Notes: generated by a model not told the origin, from the sequence alone. 64,000 nucleotides of DNA from Diatrype stigma (GCA_022225965.2 JAKJXP020000149.1:1-64000); one strand, 5' to 3'; counted from the first letter of the stretch, positions 43,486-57,961 are shown. Translations and numbers: made by a program.

Positions 43486-46400
43486 AAATTCATGTCAGAC
43501 CTTAAGTGAGTAATGTACTATGACTAGCTCACGTCTCTAGGGATTCTGGGGATATGCTTGCATCTTGCCTGTCTTCTTGCTGTAGCTATGGCTCAAGTGT
43601 AAAGTAGACGTCTTCAGATTCGTAACAACGGCTTTTGTAAGGACTTAGTCACTCTTGTCTTGAGAGATTGCATGTATCTAGTGGTTATATACGACCGCCT
43701 CTTCGCCGTGGTTTTCAGACATTCTCTTGGCCCTTCCCTCCTGTCTGGAGTAGAGCCCTTGAGAGCGAAGGCCTTTTACTTTTCAGAGTCCTCCCCACTG
43801 GCACTTTCGGTGTCTCAAAGATAATATCTTGGCATGCCGCCTTGAGTATCTTTCGTTTACTGAAGGGGTTCGCTGGCTGGGGAGAATAATGATGTCCTTG
43901 GGGAAGCAAGTGCTATTGATGATGTGTTCCTCACTCTGAGACTCCCTATACTTCCTGATAAAATTGAAGACGCTCTGTGTGCACACCAGCAGAGACTTGT
44001 AGCCGAATTGTGGTTATAAGCGGAATTGGATAATTATATCAACACGATCACTTCTTATGGGCTTTACATAACTGACCACGAGAGTTGAGATAATGGACGT
44101 GAATATTTGGTATGGATGTCTGTCTGATGGTACTATGTCTTCTTATTGCGCATCCTGACACAAGTGCCTTTGGTATCTATGTATGCAATGGTGTTGGAAG
44201 TGGAAACAAAAAGGGCGTATTGCCATAAAAAGGGGCATCTAATCACACGCATAGAGATCTTGTTTTGTGGGTACACTGTTATAGATGCCGGTATTTTTCG
44301 GCGTATCGGGCCCTGCTCGGGCGGAAGTGGAGACACTACCGGTATGAGCTTACAGCCTTAGGCCCGCAAGCTAAATCTAGGTCCTACAACTATGAGCACA
44401 TTTATCGAAGACATGAAGCCCAGTAGATTGAGTATGAGTGGTTCTCACACGATAGCTCCTCAGGAATGGCATGATGAGATATTGATGATGGCGACGCAAA
44501 GTCCTTATTCAAACACTTCCTAGATCAGTTACCTATACTCTCAACAGCATGCTCCAACAAGACTACTGCGAATCGTGCAAAAAACAAGTCGTACGAAATC
44601 GCCTATATCCCATTATGACATCATTTCGAGTTCAAAGAGGTAACCTGCGCGAGGCTCATGTATGAGGGGTCGTAATGGATGAATGCTTGGCAAACATATG
44701 AAGGTTCGTGGACCCCAATAACTAGCCAACTGCCCTACCGTACTAGCTAATTATTTAGGTACTGTAGGTACCTGGTTAGTGTGTTCGTTCCCATGTGCGT
44801 GCGTTCCCATCCGTGGTGCCACTAAACCAATGCAACGCTGCACATAAATCCTGGAATGACGTGGAGCAGGACAAGAATGTTGTGTTAGACCAAAACAGGG
44901 TGAGATGCACACATGTATAGTGCGGACTGGACCAAAATAGTTGGGTTACTCTGGAGTCTGTAGAGGTAGGTGGGTGGTACATAGCCTGTAGGTACCTGGT
45001 TATGCATTCCGGTCCCTTGAGCGTCGCAACCGACGCTGAACCGACGCCGGGGTCCAGTAGCCCCGGCTGCTGGGATCATCCTTTCTGCGTATCGACGCTC
45101 ATGGCCGCACGCGATGGACCGGCTTCGCCGTCAAATCTTGGAAAGCTGAGCCAGTACCTGGTTAATCTAATGCAAATCCTTTCGTATAAACCAAGGTTAT
45201 CGTGGATTTCACAATAACATCGTATGTTATACTTCGTACGTGCGATATGTTTCCATCTCATACTTGTGTTGCCATGCTTTGCTGTGTAATCCAGCAGCTA
45301 GGCACCTCTGAAAAATACCGGTTGCAGAGTTGGGGATTTCACGAAACTCCGTGAACCTTGAAGTGGAATCCTATGCTCGGTGAGGTGGAGGTGCGCGGGT
45401 ACCTAGATTTGAATCCGAAAGAAGACGGCAGGTCTGGTTAGTAGGTGTCGCTATACCTGCTAATGAACCTATTTCTACTACTTTCGAAGAGGCCGCCGGA
45501 ACAGGCTATAACCCGATCTGCAATAAGAAAGGAACGGGTAATTTTAAGATAAACAGGTGTTGATGATCACTTATATGTGGGCAATGGTGGCATGCAGGCT
45601 GTCATGAAATCCTGTTAGGAAACTCAGCTCGACACTTTAGTCAGACTCTAACTAAAAAATCGGTAGTTAGCTGGGCAGTCCTTAAGCCAGAAAGAAAAAA
45701 CTTCCATGATCTACGCTCCGTGGGAACTTTATATCTGCTATGGGGTGTCCTCTTGCAGCTTGGGGACTCTCGAGTAAGATTAGATGCCTACCTAACTGAG
45801 GTAATTCGTAATCGACGGGCCGAGGCAGGTTTCGTGGCACGGACAGACGGGACGGGGCCATTGCCATTGCGGGTATTGGAACGGAATGAACCAAATGCAC
45901 GGAGCACTATATAAGGAGCAGTTCTTATATACTTAACAACGAAAGTGGCTGGGCACCTTTGATACTTATGTAATGGTAGTGAGTTGGTCTGCTGAAGGCC
46001 TGAGCATGTCGTGGACGTCGAACATCCAAGGCGACTTGTGCAACAGTACATTGTACGTACATACCTAGGCAGGACCAGGCCGACCATGTAGACTAAAAGG
46101 GATAATTATGACTGGCTCGAATTTGAAGTCGATGTGGCTCCGGAGCGGGGTTGTTAATTATCCCAGCAGGTAATTACGTCGTTCCACGGGCTCGGTCAGC
46201 CTGGATAAAGCGGATAGTTGGCAAGGATAGCTTCCATCGTAGGGGACCTGGGAACTGAAATCCCAGTTGCTCAGTTGCCAACTTGGTTAGTCAAGCTGTC
46301 AAGTCAGTCCACAGGGCAGCTGAACAGCTGGACAGCCGGACAGGCACGCACACATGGCATACCTAGGTACATGTAGGTAGTTAAACTTATAGGCAACCAG

Positions 46401-47423
46401 TAGCTAGCAGTCAGGCCAAGAATGCTAACTACTACGTAGGATGTGTTAGTTAGGTCCACGGGGTGTCTTGGGCCTGAGCTACTACTATACTAGTATAATA
46501 CAGCGAGCACCTTAGTTGGTACATCCTTGTATGTAGTAATTAGTGGAAAGCAGGGTACCTAGTGTCACTAGTAAGGAGGTAGGCAGGACAGGTACCTTAC
46601 GCTAGTCCACTTGGATCCAACCCTGGAGGTAGCTTATTACTGCACATAGTATACACCTCCTACCTACCTAGGTACATAGGTAGGTAGTATGTAGTCAAGT
46701 CCAGCAGCCGCTTCACTGCCCAGGTGGCCGTGTGGGACGAGGAAGCTGCCGCAAGCTGCAAGCTGCGCAATACACTGGACTCACCACAGCCAACTTCAAT
46801 TACGTACCTACATATGTACCTACCTACCTATGTATGTTCTTGTCTTCAACACGCTCCCGCACCCGCGCTGCACCCGTTCACTTCGTACCTACCTACCTAT
46901 GTAGGTAGTCTGCTAGTCTACCTACTCCCTCACGACTTCCCGACTTCCCGACTTCCCTTGCGTTACAGACAGACCACAGCTTAACCTTTCTGCATTCCCG
47001 ACTTTACCATCCTTTCCCACCCAGTCATTTTCTCCTTTCAGATCAAGGGCAGACACGTTCAGGGCAGCCTCTTTCGAGCATCGCGTAGACCTCGTATTAC
47101 TTACACTGTTTACGTAGCTCGGTGGCTTGCTTGTCCTTTCGATTCCTGTTGTGTGGCTCGTCTTAGCCTTCTCAACGTCATCAAGCCGTCTATTGGCCAG
47201 TTTCTTGCCCATTCACTCCTTAGATCTCAACTCTCATCTATGATAATTATCCTTCACTTCGTTAGCCCATATAACATCCGGCCCTGAGTGAAAGACACAT
47301 TTCTATTCTCACACTTCCTTTCTGAATCCATACCTTTCCTACGCATATTACAGTATTATTATCGACCAGGAAACCTTACACGTGTTTCAAGCTGCGTCTG
47401 CAGCAGCACCGCCGGCCACAACA
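43486..47423. other. Long interval without a supported gene; TAGG/CCTA palindromic repeats
   Basis: Nearly 4 kb with only short, motif-free frames. From about 46340 to 46920 TAGG/CCTA tetramers become frequent and form small palindromes (for example 46657-46690 and 46800-46832, 46886-46910). The last 400 bases before 47424 are pyrimidine-rich and probably the tricalbin promoter and leader. Confidence 0.45.
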
Positions 47424-50400
47424 ATGGCTACCGCCCAAGAAGCCAACGAACTAAAGCAGCAAGGCGCGATCGAAGCTTCCCAAGATCCTGAATCCTCTGT
47501 TACCGCTGAAGATGCCGAGAAGAAACTCGTCGACGAGAGCAGAGACGCGGGTGTAGCTGCTTTTACTTTCGACCCCGATGCCAGTCAAGAGGAAAAAAGG
47601 GCACAGGCTAAAGCTGTACGTCGATAAAAATAGGCTGCCGTCGCTGAGTCCGAACTTGTATACATGAGCTAACCAAGACGACATAACCAGGCTATGCCAG
47701 ATAATCTCCGTCACTCGAAAAGACCGCATGGTATAGCCATTGTTACCGATAAAGACGGCGGGGCCAAGGCCGATTATGACCTTCCCGATACCGACCAAGC
47801 GAAGGCAGGTGTTGTCGAGATAACTAAGAACCTGGATGGGCAGACGCTTGTCAACGGTAGTATTCGTGAAGAAGAGGAGGATGTTGCCGCGAAGGTGGGA
47901 TGGCCTTCGCAGTTTGGCTGGCCGACAGAGAGTGTTCTTGAAGGCGAAAGTCTACTGGACCATACTACCTGGGTGGAGGAGAACTTACCCGAGAATCTCT
48001 TTGGTGGTAGGCTTATACATGCTCCCATACCCCTCCTACAGTTGTGATGCTTACCGATTCGACAGAATGGTACCATAACGCTGCTATCATAATCTTCGCT
48101 TGCATCTCCTCGTGGCTAATCGCCGTCCTTGGGGGTGGCTTGAGCTGGGTCATTCTCATTATGACTGCATGCTCCACCTACTACCGCACATCTCTCAGGA
48201 GAGTCCGACGCAACTTTCGTGACGATGTGACTCGCGAACTGGCCCTGAAAAGACTCGACACCGACCATGAATCGTTGGAATGGATCAATTCGTTCCTCGT
48301 CAAATTCTGGCCGATCTACCAACCAGTCCTGGCCCAAACTGTAATCAACTCAGTTGATCAGGTTTTGAGCTCAGCAACCCCCGCATTTTTGGATAGTCTC
48401 AAGCTCAAGACCTTCACTCTGGGCTCTAAGCCTCCCAGAATGGAGCACGTGAAGACATATCCCAAGACCGAGGACGACACTGTTGTCATGGACTGGAAAT
48501 TCAGTTTCACGCCCAAAGATAGAGCCGATATGACATCACGCCAGATTAAGAACCAGGTAAACCCGAAGGTGGTTCTCGAGATACGCATTGGCAAAGCCAT
48601 GATCAGCAAGGGCCTCGATGTCATTGTAGAAGACATGGCTTTTTCTGGTATCATGCGCCTGAAGGTCAAGCTCCAGATTCCCTTTCCCCATATCGAGAAG
48701 GTTGAGATGTGCTTCCTGGAGCGTCCAATGATCGACTATGCCTGCAAGCCGCTTGGTGGTGAAACTTTCGGGTTTGATATCAATTTCATTCCGGGCTTGG
48801 AAAGCTTCATCCAGGAGCAGATTCATGGAAATCTGGCTCCTATGATGTATGCACCGCACGTTTTCCCCATCGAAGTTGCCAAGATGCTTGCTGGTTCACC
48901 GGTCGACCAAGCCATCGGAGTTGTCGCAGTCACTCTTCATAGAGCCCAAGGTCTCAAGAACGCCGATAACTTTGCTGGCCATCCTGATCCTTATTCAGTT
49001 TTGACTATCAACAGACGCGCACCATTAGCTCGGACAAAGGCAATCAATGATACCTCCAATCCCCATTGGCGTGAGACGCACTACGTCATCATCACATCCT
49101 TCAATGACTCCCTGGACATCATCGTGTATGACGCCAATGGTTTCCGTAAAGATAAGGAGCTCGGCGTTGCTTCTTTCCCCCTAGAACGGATCGAGGAGAT
49201 GGGCGTCTATGAGAATGAACACTTGGAAGTCATCGCAAATGGAAAGGCTCGTGGTGTAGTCTTTGCTGATATTCGCTTCTTCCCTGTACTGGAGACTGAG
49301 CACCTTCCTGATGGCAGGGAGGAGCCCCCACCAGAAACCAACACTGGTATCCTACGATACACGATCGAGCAAGCCAAAGACCTGGACGGCACGAAGAGTC
49401 TGATTGGCCTTCTCAACCCCTATGCTTGTCTACTACTCAATGGCAAGGAAGTTCACACGACAAAGAAACTCAAACGCACCAACAATCCCATATGGGATGA
49501 TGGTTCGAAGGAGATTTTGATCACAGACAGAAAACACGCTAAACTAGGACTGGCGATCAAAGACGACCGAGAACTTGCTGGCGATCAGCTCATCGGCACC
49601 TACCAAATCAAATTAGATGATATGCTTGAGGAGATGGAGAAAGGCCACGACTGGTTCAGCCTGGCTGGCGTCAAGACGGGACGAGCCAAGCTAACTGCCC
49701 AGTGGAAGCCCGTTGCCATATCTGGGGTGCTAGCAGGATCTGGAGGCTACCAGACACCGATTGGTGTGATGCGCTTGCATTTCAGGAGTGCGACTGGCCT
49801 ACGCAATCTTGAGACTATGGGCAAATCAGATCCTTATGTTCGCGTGCTTGTTTCAGGCATAGAAAAGGGTCGAACAGTGACTCATCGTAACACTCTTGAT
49901 CCAGAATGGGATGAGATCATATATGTGCCAATGCACTCTACTCGAGACCGGCTGACTCTAGAGGTTATGGATGCGGAGAAGATGGGCAAAGATCGCAGCC
50001 TTGGCCTAGTAGAAGTCTTCGCAAGTGACTACATATTGCAAGATGAGAATGGCGAATATCGTGTCCATGACTCGAAAGAGCTGCGTCAAGATGGCCTTCG
50101 TCTTCACGGAAAGGGCATCCCCAAGGGAACCCTAAACCATACAGTCTCTTTCTTTCCTTGTCTCAATGTTGCCGACCCAGAGGACGAGGAAGAAAAAGAG
50201 AAAGAAAAGGAGAAGGAGAAGGACGCCGAGTCAGAGTCCGACGGAAAGAGCTCACTCGAAATCGTTCGATCAAAGGATGCCGGCAAGATCACATCTCTCG
50301 ATAGGAAAGAGAGCCCAAGAGAACCAATCACACCGGTTTCGCCCAGCATACCCAAGACTCCGACCACGCCCGCCTCACTACGGAAGTCTCGTGACCAACC

Positions 50401-52157
50401 AAGAGAACCCCCCAAGGTGTATCTCTCTCCTCAGGAATTGGTCAAATATGAGTCTGGATTCCTCATCTTCAAAATCCTTGAAGGCGAGATGCCTAAGAGT
50501 GGTACACATCTTGAAATCTACGTCGACGATATGCTATATCCTTCTTACGTGACGGGTACTGCTAAGTCCAGAAGTTTCAAATTTGATGAGATAGGCGACT
50601 GCTTCATTCGTGAGCTCGAATTCTCTAGGTTGACCCTCAAAGTGAGAGAGAAACAGGAGAAACCTGGGGAAGAGCGTGACGAGGAACACACGGTGGCTCG
50701 TTTGGCAGGAAATACACTTGATACCCTCAAACAATGTCTGGTAGGTGGTCCCTTATCGATGATAACTGCATACATGCTGACGTCTATAGAACAATCCGAC
50801 TGTCCTGAGGCTTAAGGACGAGGAGAACCGGACTGCCACGATCAAGGTCAGCCTAAAGTACGTCCCAGTCAAGATGGATCTAGATCCTAGTGAAAGTATA
50901 AACAACATGGGCAATCTCCGTGTAGATGTTCTCGACGCCGCAGAGCTTCCTGCGGCCGATAGAAACGGCAAGAGTGACCCATACGCAAAGTTCGAGTTCA
51001 ATGGCCAGGAAGTATTCAAGACCAAGGTCCAAAAGAAAACCCTCAGCCCTGTCTGGAATGAATTCTTCGAAATCCCTGTACCGTCCCGGACGGCAGCGAA
51101 ATTCAACGTCAAGGTTTACGATTACGACTTTGCGGACAAGCCCGATTTCCTGGGTGGAGCAGCGATAAACCTGGAACAGTTGGACCCATTCCAAGCGAAG
51201 GAAGTTAGATTGCTCCTGGATGGGAAATCCGGTTCCATGAGACTACGTCTTCTTTTCCGACCCGACTATGTCACTCGCATGCGGATGGGTTCCAGCACGT
51301 TCTCAGGAGGGTTTGGTGTTCCTGGTAGAATCGTGACTGGCGTTGTCGGTGCTCCAATCAAAGGGGTTGGTGCCGTTGGACACGGTGTTGGAAAGGGTGC
51401 TAGCTTTATCAAACGTGGATTCAAAGGGAAGAAAGAAGAGGGAGAAAATGGCAGCATTACGTCTCCCACTATCTCTGAAGTTCCAACAATAGTTACGAAT
51501 GGCCCTGATGCTTCACCTCCCGGCTCAGCGCCTGGCTCGGCCCTCAGGCGCGCAACCGGTTTCGCCGCTGAAGGCGAAAGCTCGCCCCCCGATCCAGGCT
51601 CTAACCAACGCTCTAAGTCCCCGCATAACCGTAACACCAGTTTGGGCGGTGCCTCGGTGCATAGCCTCGCTCCGGGTAGTCCCGGCGCAGGCACGGCAAC
51701 GTTCACAGTTGTGTCGGCAACAGGTTACCCGCCATCATCGGCCGTTTACGTGCAAATCCGGCAACTGACGCCGAAGGACAAGGTTGTCGGCAAAACGAGG
51801 CACCACGAGTCGCCTAAAGGTGCGCCGATCCAGTTTGACGAATCCTTCAAAGCCACATGTACACCCGATACGCAGTTCAAGGTTGAGGTGAAGGGTCATC
51901 ATACCTTCTCCAGCGACGACGACCTCGGTGGGGTCATGTATGTCGTAGACGAGAGTGGTACCGGCTCAGAAAAGGAAATTGAGGTCGGCAGCGGCAAGGT
52001 GGTTATCAAGAGCTTGTTTGCCGACAATGGGGTGGCGAATGAAGTAGAAGGGGCAAGCCCGGCAAGACCTAGCACGAGCGGCTCGGGGCTTAGGAGGAGC
52101 TTCCTTAGTAAAAGGGAGTCGAGGCCAGGCTCAAGTCGTGATGGTACCCCATCTTGA
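47424..52157 (+). CDS. Tricalbin-like SMP/multi-C2 membrane-contact protein
   Basis: Four exons (47424-47615, 47691-48006, 48066-50740, 50790-52157) joined by 75-, 59- and 49-bp introns give 1516 residues. Residues 1-170 are hydrophilic. A hydrophobic hairpin-like segment (A-A-I-I-I-F-A-C-I-S-S-W-L through Y-Y) spans about 174-208. The SMP lipid-transfer domain (S-L-E-W-I-N-S-F-L-V-K-F-W-P-I-Y to F-P-I-E-V-A-K-M-L) spans about 237-445. C2 domains follow at about 455-560, 600-710 and 745-850, a degenerate one at about 970-1060 after an acidic-lysine linker, and a final one at about 1098-1190 (S-D-P-Y calcium-loop residues present). A disordered Ser/Pro-rich tail follows. Tricalbins tether cortical ER to the plasma membrane and move lipids there. 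The start and all junctions were chosen by frame and splice signals; the terminal 250 residues lack known domains. Confidence 0.92.
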
Positions 52158-53180
52158 GTATCCCCATCTTGAGTAATAGTTCGTTGTGGGCTGGTCGGTT
52201 GGTTGGTCAGTGACGGGTTTAATACGTTGTTGAGCATTTCCTTTTGTTCCAGGGTAAATGGATGGATGGGACAGGGGTCAAAAGGGGGTCGGTCCCCTTC
52301 ATAGGGAAAAGGGGGACCAATCAGTTCAGGGAGATTGCCGGCGTTAGGCGCGTGATGACTAATACTATAGCGACCTAGGTAGATTCTCTTTTGGGTAAAA
52401 TTGAATAGTTTCTCGCTTCAGTCGAGCCTGTTATTTCTGGTTAGGAAAAGAGATGTCCAGGGGTGTCGATATGGTCCTGGTAGCGGCGGTGCGCAATAGC
52501 TCTTATACGAGTTCCCCGATAGGAGGGGGAGGTCAGGCAATTGTAAGAAATATTTCGTACTCCGCCCTGCCTACGCCCATAGTCTCGTATTTCCAACAAA
52601 GCTATTCGTGCGCTTCGATAGGATCAAGGTCGTGCCCACCGCCCAAGGCTGTCACGCCGGTGGCGCACTGGCGGTGCCCCGCGCCGAGCTCGTGTACTAC
52701 GTCAATGCCGGGTGGTGTCAGCTCGGGCACTGCTAACTACACGTTCCGGGTCGGAACGAGTTTGCGAGGGGATAGTCTCCAGCGTGCCGATGTTAACTCC
52801 TGTGGATATATGTATTCTCTAATGCCAGCCCGCTAGTTGCTTATGATGACCGGCCGCAAGGCTCGCTGCTACCCTACCTTGCATTTACCATATGCGGATC
52901 ACAGGCGATTGCGCTGCTGCTAACACTGCCATTGGCTCAGGGAAGAGGTGGTTAGACTACCTCGCATCAACACAGCCCCCCATTACCAACCTAGACTGCC
53001 CGATGAGTCTGCATGCCCAATTCCGAGTGATTGCTGTCGCCCCGAATTACCCCCTCATTCTTTTCTCCCTCCTGTGTTCCGTTCCTCACCACCTCTCTCA
53101 ATCTGAATCTTACCAAGATCAACTGCACAATTTCCCTCCATGTTTTACGAAGCACAATTTCGCTTCTAGATCTTGTCTAG
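52158..53180. other. Intergenic region between tricalbin and STAND-N/ankyrin genes
   Basis: Contains the tricalbin 3' region (GGTTGGTTGG repeat at 52194-52206) and the next gene's promoter. A 127-codon frame at 52453-52836 has no coding texture. Confidence 0.45.
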
Positions 53181-56100
53181 ATGGCTGATCCACTTTCTAT
53201 CGCAGGCTCGGCCGTCGGCCTCGTTTCCCTAGGCCTACAGGTTTGCGGTGGCATCACTACTTACCTTGACTCCATCAAATGTCGCCCTGGCGACATCGCC
53301 TCTGTAAAGCAGCAAGTCCAGAACCTCGAAGCCGTGGTGAGGGTTATCGAGACGATACTACCAAAGGTCGACCGAAGCCATCAAGTCCCCATCACAGCCG
53401 TCGTAGAATGTCTAAGCTCGTGCGAGGCCGAGCTCGATAACCTCCGGTGGTTCATCACCAAGCTCACTGGTGGTGATACGGCACCCACCAACTTCAAGGG
53501 TGAATTTCAGAAGCAAACTAGAAAGTTGACTTACCCATTCAATCGGCCCAAACTTGATGAGCTCAGAGATAAACTGAATACGGCCAACGGAATGTTCCAG
53601 ACTGCCTTGCAATGTTTGAATCTGTAAGCCGTTCTCTAATTTCGTCATTTATACGTGTCACAGTAACTGAGTGTTCCACAGAAACATATTAAACGATAGC
53701 TTGCCAAACCTTCAGAGCTCTCTCAATTCCCTCGACACTGCGATTTCCACGCAAACGAGTACGGTGTCTTTCCAAGTGAACGATAACATAAAACAGCTAC
53801 AGAATACAATCCAAACTTCATGGGAATTGTCCTGGGAATCAACGCAAGTTCAGTTGAACCGGATCGAACAGACACTTCAAGATAATCGACAATCCGCTCT
53901 ACTCTCCAATATTGAGCGCATGGTCAGCGAGATCCATTTGCAAGGGGTGATAGGGCACGCCCAAGAGCAACGCGAGGCAAGAGCCCTGAGATCGCCGTGT
54001 TGTATTATAGTCTGACCAGTGGTAGAACTCGGAAAGGGTAGTCCGCCGCCTTGTGGCCAAGCCCGGCAATCTCAGTGCTCTATGCAACGATATGTCAAAT
54101 CTCGCCCGCGCTTCACATACGCATCACAATGAACCATCGGCGTCCACAGAGTCCCCAGCACTGTCTTCCTTTTTCGGCTCAGGAAAGCACTGTGTCTGCC
54201 GCCAGCGGAAGCGATACCAGTTTCGACAATGGCGATGGGGCCCGTTCGAGTTCTTCAACGAGTCCACTCTCGTCAACGGACATCTGCCCGAATGCGAGAT
54301 CTCTCAAGTTTTGAAGGACGAGCATTATCGATCTCTTGGTTTGAAGTACACCGGAATCGCAAGCCTTACAAGCAGGGCAGTTAAGATGGCATTTTCCATG
54401 ACAACTGGAAGTGGCGCCTTCAGCATTAGTCCAATTCTAACATACTATCCAGTCGTTGATAGATTGGAAGCACCAGCCTTTAAGCTTCTCCGCATGTCTA
54501 CGGATATGATGAGAAGTAGTTGTATGACGAAAATAGAGCTTCAAGCCCTATCGGAGACAGTCCGTAAAAAGATCATCAGCTTATTCCATGAACGAAAAGC
54601 ATCGCCTGCAGATGTTAACTCGGACAATGAGAGTCTCTTGCACTTAGCAGGTCATCTGGTACGTATCTTTTCGTGGAATTCCACCTCAATACCGGAATGA
54701 TCTGGGTCCTATATGCGAGGTTAACCTATTTAGGTCAAAGCGACACTCAGGAACAACGATCGTGTATCTATAGCAATCGACCTCTTTATCTCGCTATCCA
54801 ACTATGGGGTACCGATGACGTATGATGACTACGGCTCGTAAGTAACACATAATTAGAAGTGTCTAGGGGATCTAAGACGAAGCTCAAGGTCATGTAGTTC
54901 GCCACTGTTTGAAGTGTTTCGTCGTATGGAAACAAGCCAAGTTGCAGCTGCAGAAGCTCTCCTCCCGCGTGGCAATGATACTCCACTAGTAGCCATACAA
55001 CCAGGACCGAAGGGAGATCGATTTTATTATCAGGGAATCCCCTTATTATTCGCGAGATCATCAACACGGATAGCAGAAGGTAAATAATACTATCTTAGCT
55101 GAGTTCCTACCGAGAGGTTTTATGCAAATATTCGGCTAATACTGACAATCAACAAGCGCACGGTTGTGGTCCCTTAAGCCTGGCCATTATCAGGAACGAA
55201 AGTGTGCACCAGGTTAAGCGATTTTTATCATGCCACCCATCTGCGATACACGAGACGAACATAATTGGTGAGACACCTCTCCACCTTGCAGCGGATAGGC
55301 CAGAGTATCTTCAGTTGTTAGTCCGCTTTGCGGGTGACCTCGTGCTCAACAGGGTCAACTTATCTGGTCAATCGCCGGCAGACTATGCTATATACCTCAG
55401 TGGTAAAGTTTGTCGTGCCGAAGGTGACGAGCTATGCGATCCGCAATGTCCCTGTGCGAGCTGCCTGGACATTCTACTCCGCGCCGACTGTGCACTCCCC
55501 ACGAATGCTCGGTCGCACCCTGACGGTTTATCTCATTACCTTGGACACGCTTCCAAACGAGCTAGGCTGAAATATGCCAGTGCTTTGAAAGACAGGCGTG
55601 AACGCCTAAAATCTTTGGCTCTACAGTACCTGCCGCCATCGTACGCGAAGGAGTTGGGGTTGATGGATGAGAAGGTACTTGACGCTCATTCGCACAGGGT
55701 TGCCAGACAACTAAGGAAGCAAAACATCGCAATTCTTACTGCACTAGTTCCCGATGGCGAACATGTTAGTTACCCCCTAAGGTTCCGTTATGGGTATGGC
55801 TATTCGATCTACCACGAATCACATGAAGTGTCAACTGCCCAGCGATTCTTTGATCTTGGGTTTCGCGATTTCAACACATCCGATTATGCTGGGCTTCCAC
55901 CTTTAGCCAAATTTAACCTTGGAACTTCTCGCCCTCGGCCGGCATCTTACCTCTTGTGGCTTGTGGAACACGGGGCTCAACTTTTCCATCGTCTCGAGTA
56001 CACAGTTGAGGCTAACAAACATGTACGAATCCGAGGGGCGACCAGTGCTCATTGGGTATTTGCAGATCTCGGCGAAACACTGAGCACAACTTTTAGAAAG

Positions 56101-56745
56101 GCGGAACTAAGTCTAGATGAGGAAGTCGCAATTGATCAACTCCACGCAAAGGTTCTACCAGTCAATGCGACAGATGAATGCTGCTGCAGATGTTCATTGG
56201 GCGGGTGCACTCCGTTCCTTTGGATGTTGAAAAGCATGCTCAGATACAACAACAGATTACGAGAAATTGCTCGTATACTCTCCAGGTACATCCAGCATTT
56301 CGGGTCTCATATGAGGACACAGCAGCATAGAGAGGCAATTCGATTCGTAACATCCGAAGCTCTTAGCATCCAACACACTTGTTGTGATACTTGGCGCTAT
56401 TGGAACCGAGCTCCTAACTATGATCCGGAAGACGTTAAGGAAATAGAAGAAGAACAAGCTACTGTCCTGGAGATCCTAGAAGACCTGGTTCTAGAGTTCG
56501 AGGGCGAGATTGGGGGTATCCTTGAAAGGGAGACCACGGAAGCCGTACTCGCCGCCTTGGGTGATTTCTGGACCGGCTATTGGCACGACCGGATGGATGA
56601 AGTCCTACGCGAGCTCGATGGCTGTACTCTTTTAGCTGAAGAGAAAGCCGGGGCGGAAAGGATCGGTGTCAAGTGGAAAGAGGAAGTGATTGAAGAGGAA
56701 GATAATTTTGACTATTGGTGTAAACGTATTGAAGAGATCAAGTAG
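53181..56745 (+). CDS. Fungal STAND-type N-domain / ankyrin-repeat protein
   Basis: Six exons (53181-53623, 53682-53946, 54026-54658, 54734-54837, 54898-55079, 55157-56745) keep the frame through five introns of 58-79 bp and give 1071 residues. Residues 1-110 (M-A-D-P-L-S-I-A-G-S-A-V-G-L-V-S-L-G-L-Q-V) are the N-terminal helical domain found on many fungal STAND/NLR-like and Helo-like proteins. About 148-236 is coiled coil. About 290-310 has a conserved C-V-C-R-Q-R-K-R-Y-x8-W-G block, then hydrophobic segments (S-I-S-P-I-L-T-Y-Y-P). Ankyrin repeats include about 437-470 (L-L-H-L-A-G-H-L) and 560-600 (G-E-T-P-L-H-L-A). The C-terminus has a C-C-C-R-C-x5-C cluster near 56178-56210 and an acidic end. 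No NACHT or NB-ARC motif is visible between the domains. The family is common in fungi but uncharacterised; a role in self/non-self or stress sensing is inference. Confidence 0.8.
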
Positions 56746-57961
56746 TTAGTATTGGTTTCTTGGCGTAATGGGTACTGATGAAGCAGACCGATGAGCATCG
56801 TTGACTGGGAGATGTAATTATGGGCGAGTCACGTTTTTACGATAGTGTAACATTCACACCCTTCGATTCTAAAAATATATCGGAGAAGCTTCCTAGATCT
56901 CATTAATACATGGACTGCTCAATCATGTCCGATGACTACGTAGTAGAAAGGGGGTTAACGATTAATACAACTGCTTTATTAACGTAAAGGATTTCAATCG
57001 TAGATCTTTCAAACTCATGGATTTATCCTGGTTGGAATATCGGCAACAAAATGATACTCGTCTATGATGGAAAGAACGAAAAGAGAAACAAAATCAACGC
57101 TGGAGTGGAATCCAATAGGGGATCGGCGTGACTCCGCATACGACCCCCGCATTATAGACGGTGGTATGGGGTTCACTCATGGTCGGTAATCGGTCTTGAT
57201 GCTCTTTCTGGACTGCTGGACTAGCAACTACTTAAGTATCTAGTAATGGCAGAATGGGTAAAGCCGCTGGTCCAATACTTACCCCAAATCTCCAACTCTC
57301 GGCCCCTCTCGGCCCCGATCAGGATCGAAACCAATTGGACTGCGGAGCGAAGCAGATGGACCAACCGCGTTCCAGCTTCCCAACACTAGCAACGTCGCGC
57401 CACAATTCCCGACAGGGGGGCGGGGCTGTCGACTCGGTAGTCGGTCCGGCCGCCGTCCTATAAGCCAGACGGAGAGCGCGTCTTTCCCGGTTGGGCAGCC
57501 GGATAGCCACGGGGTAGGGTTCAGCCAAGGGTATCTTCCTCGAACCGCTTGCGTGATCAAGCCTCGTCATAACGCGACCGCTGTGCGAATGCCTGCCTTC
57601 TGGCCCGTCAGCCTGTCAGACTGGCAGCCTGTGCAAGCGGTCGGCACTAGCCGGCCTGCTCTTAACACTGCTCATTAAGGCGATGCTCCCGTAATGCCTA
57701 CATAGGTAGGTAGTTGGTAATTAATGAATGGAATTTCGAAAGCTGAAGTTCGGAAAAGATTTCCGGGTTCTACTCTCAAGAAACACCTGTAGACGACTAG
57801 GTTGTCGCTAGTTCAACAGTCGGTCCTCTCGAAACGCGCCGCCGTGGTGTTGTTCTATGTGGTCGACGGGCATTCATCTACCTACATTCCAGTCAGTCAG
57901 TCAGGTATCGACAAAAGTTCGCTCCACGTTGCCGTCAGCACTCACAAACAACCACCCGACC
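56746..57961. other. Intergenic region, promoter of the sugar transporter
   Basis: No gene seen. The GC-rich frames at 57.25-57.57 kb overlap on both strands without motifs. The 150 bases before 57962 (C-rich, repeated CAGTCAGTCAG at 57890-57901) are the likely leader. Confidence 0.45.
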
